A stretch of DNA of 39,722 nt from an uncultured Lachnospiraceae bacterium (lineage in GTDB: Bacteria > Bacillota > Clostridia > Lachnospirales > Lachnospiraceae), in assembly GCA_948441955.1 (NCBI GenBank), contig CAOJQZ010000013.1, forward strand, positions 1 through 39,722, written 5' to 3'. The position numbers and the translations under genes were made by a program. Positions within the stretch are counted from its first letter, which is position 1, and the number at the start of each line of letters is the position of its first letter. The notes below the pieces were generated by a model that worked only from the letters and a program-made list of their open reading frames with translations, was not told the origin of the DNA and searched no databases. Shown here piece after piece: positions 33,183 to 39,722 of this stretch.

Positions 33183-33211
33183 ATGTTAGCACAGATAAAA
33201 TAAAAAAGCAA
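33183..33211 (-). promoter_or_regulatory. Promoter for the T-box operon
   Basis: On the minus strand TTGCTT (33206-33211) and TAACAT (33183-33188) are 17 bp apart, placing transcription start near 33176, just ahead of Stem I. Confidence 0.6.
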
Positions 33212-33240
33212 GAAAAAATTTTCCTGGTTACTTGGAATTG

Positions 33241-34038
33241 TTATATTTCAAAAGTTTCAAGGTCATACGGCACATACAGACGGCCGGAATAAAACGCTTT
33301 CCCTTCCTCTGTATACAGCTCCTTACGGTTTTTCAGATTTTTCTCCTCCGTATGATATAAGATCAAATTGGGAATCATAAGCTTCTCAGCCGTCTGACAT
33401 GCTTCCCGCACGGTACTGTGATGCTTCTCATAGGGCTTAAACTCATCTGCTTCCCTATAAAGGCAGAACGCCTCATGCATCAGCCAACCGCTTCCCTTGA
33501 CAAATTCATAGTCCTTTTCATTATAAGGTTCGTCTCCTACACACGTAAATTTAGTTTTTCCCGTTTCTATGGTAAATCCATACTGCTCCGCCTTCGTAGA
33601 ATAAATATTAAAAAACGTCACCTGTTTCCCAAGTATTTCCGCGCTGTCTCCGTGCCTAACAGGAATAAACCGAATCCTCTCTCCCATATGCTTACATATT
33701 TTCTTTTGTATCGTAAGCTCTGCAATTGTCCGAATGGTCTCCACAAGCCTTTTATGGCAGTATATCCGAAGGATGCCGCCGTATTTTCCCTGATTCATTC
33801 TGGTCCCGATTACCCGAATCAGCCATATGATTCCAAGCAGATGGTCAATATGTTCATGGGTAATAAAAATGTCATGAATATTCTCTATATCAATCTCTGC
33901 ATCTTTTAAAACCTTCAGTATCCGGTTGCCTCCTCCGGTATCCACAAGAAAATGTTTTCCTCTCTCCGACAAAGCAAAGCAGGTGTTATAGCATTCTGAC
34001 ACCATGGCGTTTCCCGTCCCAAGTATCGTTAATTTCAT
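33241..34038 (-). CDS. Metallo-beta-lactamase fold hydrolase, RNase Z-like
   Basis: 265 residues. The metal motif THEHIDHLLG gives His61, His63, Asp65 and His66; further ligands are likely in HEAF (about 188) and YHTEE near the C-terminus. The opening MKLTILGTGNA and the overall layout resemble the RNase Z/ElaC and arylsulfatase branch of the fold, but the flexible arm of true RNase Z is not evident, so substrate is unassigned. Its ATG overlaps the stop of the ClC gene as ATGA. It ends about 30 bases before the T-box promoter, and I found no convincing terminator in between. Confidence 0.82.
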   Translation of the reverse strand: MKLTILGTGNAMVSECYNTCFALSERGKHFLVDTGGGNRILKVLKDAEIDIENIHDIFITHEHIDHLLGIIWLIRVIGTRMNQGKYGGILRIYCHKRLVETIRTIAELTIQKKICKHMGERIRFIPVRHGDSAEILGKQVTFFNIYSTKAEQYGFTIETGKTKFTCVGDEPYNEKDYEFVKGSGWLMHEAFCLYREADEFKPYEKHHSTVREACQTAEKLMIPNLILYHTEEKNLKNRKELYTEEGKAFYSGRLYVPYDLETFEI

Positions 34039-35600
34039 CCCATCCTCTCCTTACACAGCATTTCCATCTTATCATGTACAAATGCCATATCTCTTTCATC
34101 TGTCATGGTTACTATGGTATCGCCCGCAAAAAGCCTTGTCCTGCCTCTTGGGATAATTTCCTCAGAGCCTCTTTGAACCGCAACCAGCAGACAGTTATCC
34201 GGCCATGGAACCACGCTGACAACAACATCTGCAAGCTCTGACCCCTCCTGGATCGTAAAATTCGAAAGTACCTTTTGTCCCCGCTCTTCCTCCGGCCGTT
34301 TCCCCTGCTTTAAAAGAAGGCGTTCCAGCAGGCTCTCATATATAGGTTTGGATTTAAGAAGCGTGGCCGCTACATAGGCTACAATCGAGACTATGGAAAG
34401 GGACAGCATCTGGCTGATAGAGCCTGTCATTTCAAATATCAGGATGATCCCTGTAAGGGGCGCCCGCACAATCGCGGAAAAATATCCCGCCATTGCAAGG
34501 ACAACAAAATTATTAATATAAATCATATCAAGCCCGAAATTCTGTACTGCTATCGTAGCAAAGGCGCCTCCAATAAATCCTCCCAGGACAAGAAGCGGAA
34601 AAAATATGCCTCCCGGCGCTCCTGATCCAAAGCTTATTGCTGAAAAAAGAAATCTTCCCGCCAATATAAAGAGCACTGTCCGAAGCATCACATCCTCAGC
34701 AGTCAGATATTCAAGCAGCGCATGTCCGCTCCCTAAAAGCTCCGGCGCCGTAAATCCAAGAACCCCGGCACATAGAAAGGGAACCATAAGCTTTGTGGTC
34801 GTATTTAAAAAAGAGGCTTTGTTATACAACTCCTGGGCCTTTAATGTAAACCAGTTGTAAAACGCACCCATTACGCCAAGCACAATTCCAAGACCAACAA
34901 TCATACCATAATACTCCGGCGGGAGCACCTTTACAATTTCAAACTGAAATACAGACTCTGTTCCGATTACAGTTGACGAGATAAAATCAGCTGTGAGGGA
35001 CGCCGTCATAACTGATACAAGCACTGACACAGAAAAATTCTTATGTACCTCCTCAATGGAAAACATAACTCCGGCAAGAGGTGCATGAAATGCTGCGGAA
35101 AGTCCGGCGCTTGCCCCGCAGGTTAACAAAAACTTTTCCTCTGTCTTTCCTCTCTCCAGACCATTTGACACACTCTTTCCAACCATGGCCCCAAGCTGGA
35201 TGGAGGGTCCCTCCCTTCCAAGAGCCAGACCAACTAAAAGACATAAAAAACCGCCCAAGAATTTTGCCGGAATCACACGCCACCATTTTTGCTCAAGCCT
35301 TCCTGTCATTTCGCCTTCCAGCTGCGGAATGCCGCTTCCTGAAATCATAGGCTCAAATTTTAACAGCCTGGATACAATCCAGGCAAGAAGAACAAGAACA
35401 GCAAACCACGCGGCCATACGAACCGGGCTTTCTCCAGCAGACGCCAGTAATTTATTCCGCCACTCCTCCGCGTTTCCTAACAGCATCCGGTACAGCAGTA
35501 CTACCAGCCCTGCAATCCCGCCCACTATAAGTCCTTCTCCAATTAAAATAATCTGAAATCTCTCTGCACGTCTTATCGTGCCGGCCGTATCGCCTTTCAC
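34035..35600 (-). CDS. clcA: ClC family chloride/proton antiporter with C-terminal RCK_C domain
   Basis: 521 residues. ClC selectivity motifs are all present: GSGIP, GREGPS with the gating Glu, GAPGGIFFP, and FSIEEV with the internal proton-relay Glu. These favour a 2Cl-/H+ exchanger over a channel. After the last membrane helix a soluble TrkA_C/RCK_C-type domain follows (about 445-515, FTIQEGSELADVVV...LFAGDTIVTMT), which in other transporters binds small ligands. It lies 11 bases after the AIM24-like gene and overlaps the MBL gene by four bases, so the three are probably co-translated. Confidence 0.93.
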   Translation of the reverse strand: MKGDTAGTIRRAERFQIILIGEGLIVGGIAGLVVLLYRMLLGNAEEWRNKLLASAGESPVRMAAWFAVLVLLAWIVSRLLKFEPMISGSGIPQLEGEMTGRLEQKWWRVIPAKFLGGFLCLLVGLALGREGPSIQLGAMVGKSVSNGLERGKTEEKFLLTCGASAGLSAAFHAPLAGVMFSIEEVHKNFSVSVLVSVMTASLTADFISSTVIGTESVFQFEIVKVLPPEYYGMIVGLGIVLGVMGAFYNWFTLKAQELYNKASFLNTTTKLMVPFLCAGVLGFTAPELLGSGHALLEYLTAEDVMLRTVLFILAGRFLFSAISFGSGAPGGIFFPLLVLGGFIGGAFATIAVQNFGLDMIYINNFVVLAMAGYFSAIVRAPLTGIILIFEMTGSISQMLSLSIVSIVAYVAATLLKSKPIYESLLERLLLKQGKRPEEERGQKVLSNFTIQEGSELADVVVSVVPWPDNCLLVAVQRGSEEIIPRGRTRLFAGDTIVTMTDERDMAFVHDKMEMLCKERMG

Positions 35601-35611
35601 TCCTCTTCCTC

Positions 35612-36292
35612 CTATGAAGATGTAGGTATGTACTGTCTAATCGCTCCTGCTACATTGCTGATTGGCATTGTCTGGAGCCACACGTGCCCCGGTCCGGTAA
35701 TAACTGTATTAAAAATACCTTCGCCTCCAAAAAGCATATTTTTTACACCCGGTACGCTCTTAATATCCATACTGCATGTTGCGCTCATTGCGGCAAGATG
35801 CCCTGTATCAATCACAATCTGCTGCCCCGGCTGCAGCTCATACTCAATTACATGCCCGTCAAATTCAGCGAACATCGTTCCTTGCCCGCTCACCCTCTGC
35901 ATAATAAAACCCTCGCCTCCAAAGAGACCTGAACCCAGCTTCTTTCGAAAATGCACAGACAGCTGTACGCCTACCTCGGATGCCAGAAACGCGCTTTTCT
36001 GGAATATCATATCCTGCCCCGGCACAAGCTGAAACGCCTTAATGGAACCAGGAAAGCTTGATGCAAACGCAATCATGCCTGGTCCTCCCTGTGCAGTATA
36101 AATATTCTGAAACATCTTCTCTCCAGAAAATGCTCTGCCGAACGCCTTTCCAATGCCGCCGTTACTTGTCGTCTCCATCAACATGTTAGGAGACATCCAT
36201 GACATTGCTCCTCCTTCTGTAATCATCTTTTCTCCGCTTTCAAGCTCACAGATCACTACCGGAAGAGTCTCTCCCTGTATTTGATACCTCAT
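35612..36292 (-). CDS. AIM24/TIGR00266 family protein
   Basis: 226 residues, beta-rich and glycine-rich, no signal peptide. Typical stretches are GGAMSWMSPNM, GGPGMIAFASSFPGSI, and LFGGEGFIMQRVSGQGTMF followed by the second-repeat LFGGEGIFNTVITGPGHVWLQT. The family is widespread and related to the yeast mitochondrial AIM24; its bacterial function is not established. It lies between murI (27-base gap) and the ClC gene in a same-strand run. Confidence 0.88.
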   Translation of the reverse strand: MRYQIQGETLPVVICELESGEKMITEGGAMSWMSPNMLMETTSNGGIGKAFGRAFSGEKMFQNIYTAQGGPGMIAFASSFPGSIKAFQLVPGQDMIFQKSAFLASEVGVQLSVHFRKKLGSGLFGGEGFIMQRVSGQGTMFAEFDGHVIEYELQPGQQIVIDTGHLAAMSATCSMDIKSVPGVKNMLFGGEGIFNTVITGPGHVWLQTMPISNVAGAIRQYIPTSS

Positions 36293-36319
36293 TCTCTTAC
36301 CTCCTCGTACTGCTTTTAT

Positions 36320-37114
36320 TTATATAGAATCCAGCTGCTCAAGCTGTTCCATATATGCGTTAATACGTTCTTCCTCCCTTGCTGTAACAGGTATACCGGA
36401 AAAATAATATTGAATCTTTCCCCCATGGTCAGTCACAGAAGACGCCGCTACTTTTTTATATCCAAGCTTTCTTAGAAGCTGGCGTATGGTTCCTGTATTT
36501 CCGTCTACGTATTGTATGTTTTCCGGAAAGATTTTTTTATAATATGCCTTAAAGTAATTAAAATGCGTACATCCCAGTACAAACGCCTTATATTGCAAAA
36601 GAGGATAACTACTCAGCTCTTCCTTAAGATATTCTGTAATCTCCTCCGTATTAAAACTACCCATTTCTGCAAAACGGACCAAGCCTGGAAGGGCCACAAG
36701 ATCTACCTTGTCTTCACGGTCTACCTGTTCTACCAGATGATGAAGCTTGTCTCCGGCAATCGTTACCGGCGTTGCCGCAACAAGAATTCTTCCCGGCAGA
36801 TGACCATACAGCTCAACCGCCTGCTTTACAGCAGGCTCCATGCCGATTATCGGCACAGGAAACTTACTTCTGTATTCCTTTGCTGCAACGCTGGTTGCCG
36901 TATTGCAGGCAATGACAATGGCGTCAACCTGCCTTTTCAGCATAAATCTAATAATCTCATCAATATATCCTTTAATCTGCCTTTCCGTTTTTTCTCCGTA
37001 GGGCACATGCTCCTCATCGGCATAATAAATAAATTCGGCTTCCGGAATTTCCCGAAGAGCCTGGTGAAGAACCGACAAGCCTCCTATTCCTGAATCAAAT
37101 ATACCTACCCTCAT
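36320..37114 (-). CDS. murI: Glutamate racemase
   Basis: 264 residues. It interconverts L- and D-glutamate for peptidoglycan by a two-base, cofactor-free mechanism. Asp7 in FDSGIGG, Cys70 in IACNTATS and Cys182 in LGCTHF form the active site. AGGAG lies 11 bases before the ATG, rather far. Overlapping divergent promoter signals with the TRIC gene occur in 37115-37277; on this strand TTGTAG with TATGAT (16 bp) is one weak candidate. First of a murI-AIM24-ClC-MBL run. Confidence 0.95.
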   Translation of the reverse strand: MRVGIFDSGIGGLSVLHQALREIPEAEFIYYADEEHVPYGEKTERQIKGYIDEIIRFMLKRQVDAIVIACNTATSVAAKEYRSKFPVPIIGMEPAVKQAVELYGHLPGRILVAATPVTIAGDKLHHLVEQVDREDKVDLVALPGLVRFAEMGSFNTEEITEYLKEELSSYPLLQYKAFVLGCTHFNYFKAYYKKIFPENIQYVDGNTGTIRQLLRKLGYKKVAASSVTDHGGKIQYYFSGIPVTAREEERINAYMEQLEQLDSI

Positions 37115-37181
37115 CTATTCAGTTACTCCTGTGTACCTTTTTATCTTAAAATATGTCCGAGGCTATTATATCATATTTCCC

Positions 37182-37210
37182 TTGACATGTCCTACAATTT
37201 TTAGTATCAT
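37182..37210 (+). promoter_or_regulatory. Strong promoter for the TRIC-type gene
   Basis: Perfect -35 TTGACA (37182-37187) and -10 TATCAT (37205-37210) with 17-bp spacing. Confidence 0.8.
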
Positions 37211-37223
37211 TAAATTCAATTTT

Positions 37224-37237
37224 TAGAGCACGCTCTA
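37224..37237. promoter_or_regulatory. Inverted repeat just downstream of the TRIC promoter
   Basis: TAGAGC-AC-GCTCTA, six-base arms with a two-base spacer, centred about 13 bases after the expected transcription start. The position suits a repressor site or a small leader hairpin; no regulator is identified. Confidence 0.4.
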
Positions 37238-37277
37238 TTATATAGATGTTTTTATATAGAAGGAGAGGTTCATAGAA

Positions 37278-37925
37278 ATGTTAAATATATCCTTACTATT
37301 TGTAATGGAACTAATCGGTACAATCGCATTCTCCTGTTCAGGCGCCCTGGCGGCCATCCGTAAAAGACTGGATCTCCTGGGAGTCATTGTACTTGGCGTA
37401 ATTACGGCAACGGGAGGCGGAATGTTCCGCGATATACTCATCGGGAACATTCCCCCCTCCCTTTTCAAAAATTCCCTTTATGTGATACTTGCCGTAATAT
37501 CTGCAATTATTATATTCTTTACTGTACAATCCCGGCGTCTTTTAAAAATCTTTACACAGATCGAACGCTATAACCAAATCTATAATTTTCTGGATGCGAT
37601 CGGACTGGGCGCATTTACCGTAGTGGGCGTAAATACTGCTGTTTCCACTCAAATCAGCGATTATTTCTTTCTGACTATCTTCCTTGGCGTCATCACCGGA
37701 GTAGGCGGAGGCATTTTAAGGGATATCATGGTCTGTGAAATCCCTTCTATATTAAAAGAACATATCTACGCCTGCGCTTCACTGGCCGGCGCACTCCTCT
37801 ATGTATTTACGTATAAGATTTTCCTGCAGGATTTTGCCATGATTCTAAGCGCGCTTGTTGTAATTGCCATACGAATGCTGGCAAGACGTTATGATTGGAA
37901 TCTGCCCCACAGCAGACTCTCATAG
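37278..37925 (+). CDS. TRIC family (YicG/UPF0126) cation channel
   Basis: 215 residues with about seven membrane helices arranged as an inverted repeat. The two conserved glycine-rich signatures are GVITATGGGMFRDILIG (about 52-68) and GVITGVGGGILRDIMV (about 138-153). Prokaryotic TRIC proteins form trimeric monovalent cation channels. AGGAGAGG nine bases before the ATG and a near-consensus promoter suggest good expression. Single-gene unit, convergent with the DUF6483-like gene; only about 50 bases separate them, with no strong terminator seen. Confidence 0.9.
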   Translation: MLNISLLFVMELIGTIAFSCSGALAAIRKRLDLLGVIVLGVITATGGGMFRDILIGNIPPSLFKNSLYVILAVISAIIIFFTVQSRRLLKIFTQIERYNQIYNFLDAIGLGAFTVVGVNTAVSTQISDYFFLTIFLGVITGVGGGILRDIMVCEIPSILKEHIYACASLAGALLYVFTYKIFLQDFAMILSALVVIAIRMLARRYDWNLPHSRLS

Positions 37926-37975
37926 AGCTTTGGCCGGGATAAAATGCTCTTCTAAACCTCTGTAAACAACGCTGC

Positions 37976-38353
37976 CTACATCTGATAATTAGAAAATCCG
38001 GCATTTTCTGCAAGACTTTTTAGACCATCAAACACTTCTTCTATAGAGTAATCATGCTCTTTTAAAAAAACATCCTCTTTTTCACTTATGTATTCGTAAA
38101 ACAGAATAGCTGTTTCCAGTTCTTTTTTATTTGCATAGTCTATATTTTCAAGAAGCTGATTCTCGGCTTCGTTGATTTTCCCTTTATCTGCCATAGCTTT
38201 GAGTTCATCTAATCCTGTACCGGAAACAGAATATTTATTTTCTGCTTCCAGTTCCACCTTTGTATATTTTTTCCCAAGCATCAGAGAAAAAAGAACTCTC
38301 ACCATCTCCTTAATCATACGCATAATATAGTCTTTTTCATCTTCAAATATCAT
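37976..38353 (-). CDS. Small helical protein, DUF6483-like
   Basis: 125 residues, soluble, charged and mostly helical. The N-terminus DYIMRMIKEMVRVLFSLMLG and the central MADKGKINEAENQLLENID pattern are what I associate with DUF6483; no function is known to me. The start overlaps the end of cutC by 11 bases, with AGAGG eight bases upstream. The tight pairing with cutC may only reflect operon structure. Confidence 0.65.
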   Translation of the reverse strand: MIFEDEKDYIMRMIKEMVRVLFSLMLGKKYTKVELEAENKYSVSGTGLDELKAMADKGKINEAENQLLENIDYANKKELETAILFYEYISEKEDVFLKEHDYSIEEVFDGLKSLAENAGFSNYQM

Positions 38354-39107
38354 ACTTTTTACCTCTTACTTTAACAAGCGCCTGTTTCGCTTTTTTCACT
38401 TCTTCTATATCTGTCCGCAGAATACTATATTCACTGAATCCAGGAAGACCCATGCTAACTCCTTGTCTCCGGTAAACCATGCCGCTGTCTATAATTTGTT
38501 TCCCGGACATATGAAAGCTTAATGTGGAAAATTTCTCTGCCATCTGTCGGACAGCCTCTGCATTGACCCCGCTGCCTGCCATAATTTCAATCCGATCCTC
38601 GGCCTGCAAAAGCAGTTTCTTAAAAACCTCCATCCCTTTTGTACATACCGCCGCTTGACCGGAAGTAAGAATGGTATCAACCCCCAGGTGGACTGCCGTC
38701 TTCAAAGCCTCATAAGGATCCCTGCATACGTCAAATGCCCTGTGCAGCGTAAGCTTTATGGGTCCTGCACATTCTCTAAGCTCCTCCATCCTCTTTATAT
38801 CCAGACCTCCGCCGGCTTCCAGGCATCCCGCCGCTATTCCGTCTGCTCCTAACTCACGGAACATCAGAATATCTTCCTTCATCATCTGAAATTCTGCATC
38901 CGTATACAAAAAATCACCGAATCTCGGACGCACCAATACATGCAGGTCTATCTTACATAACTCCCGGATTTGTTTAAACTGGCTCACTCCGGGAGTTGTC
39001 CCGCCAATGATAAGATTCGAGCAGACCTCAAGACGATCTGCCCCTCCTTCCTGTGCAATCAGGGCAGATTCTACAGAATCAACACATACTTCTAACCTTG
39101 GTTTCAT
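38343..39107 (-). CDS. cutC: CutC family TIM-barrel protein
   Basis: 254 residues. The CutC fingerprint is present: LEVCVDSVESALIAQEGGADRLEVCSNL region at 5-32, GGTTPG, VLVRPRFGDFLY, and KLTLHRAFDVC with the conserved His-Arg. It was named for copper homeostasis, but a direct role in copper export is disputed and its biochemical reaction is not settled. AGAGAGG stands six bases ahead of the ATG. A TATAAT box lies upstream on the minus strand near 39165-39172, with no convincing -35. Confidence 0.92.
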   Translation of the reverse strand: MKPRLEVCVDSVESALIAQEGGADRLEVCSNLIIGGTTPGVSQFKQIRELCKIDLHVLVRPRFGDFLYTDAEFQMMKEDILMFRELGADGIAAGCLEAGGGLDIKRMEELRECAGPIKLTLHRAFDVCRDPYEALKTAVHLGVDTILTSGQAAVCTKGMEVFKKLLLQAEDRIEIMAGSGVNAEAVRQMAEKFSTLSFHMSGKQIIDSGMVYRRQGVSMGLPGFSEYSILRTDIEEVKKAKQALVKVRGKKYDI

Positions 39108-39203
39108 ATTAAACCTCTCTTCCTATTATGTTACCGGAAATACCTGCAGGATGTGAATAATAATGATTATAACACAGAATCTGGCTTTCATCTATCTGAT
39201 ATC

Positions 39204-39232
39204 TTTACAAACTTATTACTATATTGCATAAT
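39204..39232 (+). promoter_or_regulatory. Promoter for the small CxC protein gene
   Basis: TTTACA (39204-39209) and CATAAT (39227-39232), 17 bp apart. Transcription would begin near 39239, which rules out an upstream ATG at 39224. Confidence 0.6.
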
Positions 39233-39298
39233 CTTATAAAGAGGATTTCTCATGAAAATCTAAAACAATACATTCAGAGCAGAAAGGAGAACCTACAA

Positions 39299-39646
39299 AT
39301 GGAATCAAATGTAAAGGAGTATATTACCAGAAAGGTAAAAGAACTTATCAACTCGCCTACCTGCTGCGCAGAAGCAAAGGCGGCCGGACAGAGCTGGCTT
39401 AATTCTGTTGGAACTGACAGGGAGGCCGACGCAGCAAAGATACTGATTGCCGAGCTGGAAGAGGATATCATGCCGATTGAAGGACTTATCGCTTTTGCCG
39501 GATCCGAGGCCGGCGCCCAGGTATTTGGCACAGAAAAAGCAAAACAGGTGAAGGCCCACGCTGAGGAAATAAAATCTTCCGGCGCAAAATACTGCGACTG
39601 TGCGGCATGTGAGGCAATCCTTGAAAAGAAAGAGGCTCTTCTATAG
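39299..39646 (+). CDS. Small conserved protein with CxCxxC motif, function unknown
   Basis: 115 residues from ATG 39299, preceded by AAAGGAG nine bases upstream. It is helical and acidic, with a paired Cys near the N-terminus (SPTCCAEAKAAGQSW, about 19-33) and a C-terminal CDCAACEAIL motif, four-cysteine spacing that could bind a metal. The middle LEEDIMPIEGLIAFAGSEAGAQVFG is strongly patterned. I recall close relatives in Lachnospiraceae carrying loose chaperone-type names, but nothing here resembles Hsp90. The last 76 bases of the window hold no gene I can support. Confidence 0.75.
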   Translation: MESNVKEYITRKVKELINSPTCCAEAKAAGQSWLNSVGTDREADAAKILIAELEEDIMPIEGLIAFAGSEAGAQVFGTEKAKQVKAHAEEIKSSGAKYCDCAACEAILEKKEALL

Positions 39647-39722
39647 CGGCAGCGCAGGCTTCTTGTCAGCGGCTGCATGAAATGTAAAAAGACTTGTAAA
39701 GGCGGTGTAATGAACCGGATTT

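Noticed and set aside
33189..33240. Intrinsic terminator after the MBL gene
   Set aside because: T-rich on the minus strand, but no stem of useful length could be found before the T-box promoter.
37926..37975. Terminator between the convergent TRIC and DUF6483-like genes
   Set aside because: Only a five-bp AGAGC/GCTCT pairing with a long loop and no T-run.

Overview
This window reads as a chromosomal segment of a low-to-mid GC, spore-lineage Firmicute, most likely a Lachnospiraceae-type Clostridia. The signs are AGGAGG ribosome binding sites, TTGACA/TATAAT promoters, a T-box leader, a CIRCE operator, a Csp-type subtilisin, an archaeal-genre AspRS with GatCAB, and several small families I associate with Lachnospiraceae. 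I saw no rRNA, tRNA, CRISPR array, prophage or intact transposase. Species cannot be assigned from what is here.

Layout. (1) 1-158: the start of an HPr-like phosphocarrier gene, cut by the window edge. (2) 377-6868: arginine biosynthesis. argC-GNAT-argJ-argB-argD runs leftward and argG rightward from a shared control region (5311-5650) with two face-to-face promoters, each covered by ARG-box-like sites. Two near-identical 54-bp REP-like palindromic elements bracket argG in inverted orientation; one lies in the predicted argC 5' leader, the other supplies the stop codon of the next gene. (3) 6918-9389: a Csp-like S8 protease, a small coiled-coil protein and a divergent signal peptidase II-like protein. 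(4) 9438-17420: one long leftward run, SGNH hydrolase - DUF4358-like protein - MBOAT acyltransferase - DHHW protein - rluF - ligA - clpX-like. The first four look like a complete surface-glycan O-acetylation cassette. (5) 17591-20280: a small conserved gene, then htpG behind a perfect CIRCE element. (6) 20314-25755: a MacB/FtsX-type ABC exporter pair with a very long coiled coil, and a divergent MalY/PatB-type C-S lyase.

(7) 25828-33211 is the most interesting part: a T-box controlled operon aspS2 - zinc-ribbon membrane protein - gatC - gatA - gatB - purF-like. The first and Gat genes make Asn-tRNA(Asn) (and/or Gln-tRNA(Gln)) by the indirect, glutamine-dependent route. The T-box specifier loop appears to present AAC overlapping GAA. 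The last gene is a PurF paralogue that has lost the N-terminal nucleophilic Cys and the surrounding glutamine-binding motifs but keeps the PRPP loop and Fe-S-type cysteines. (8) 33241-37114: murI - AIM24-like - ClC antiporter with RCK_C domain - RNase Z-like hydrolase. (9) 37278-39722: a TRIC-type channel gene, cutC with a small partner, and a small CxC protein.

CDS starts were chosen by Shine-Dalgarno position and neighbour overlaps, so several are shorter than the longest open frame. Names rest on motifs read by eye; no database search was run.
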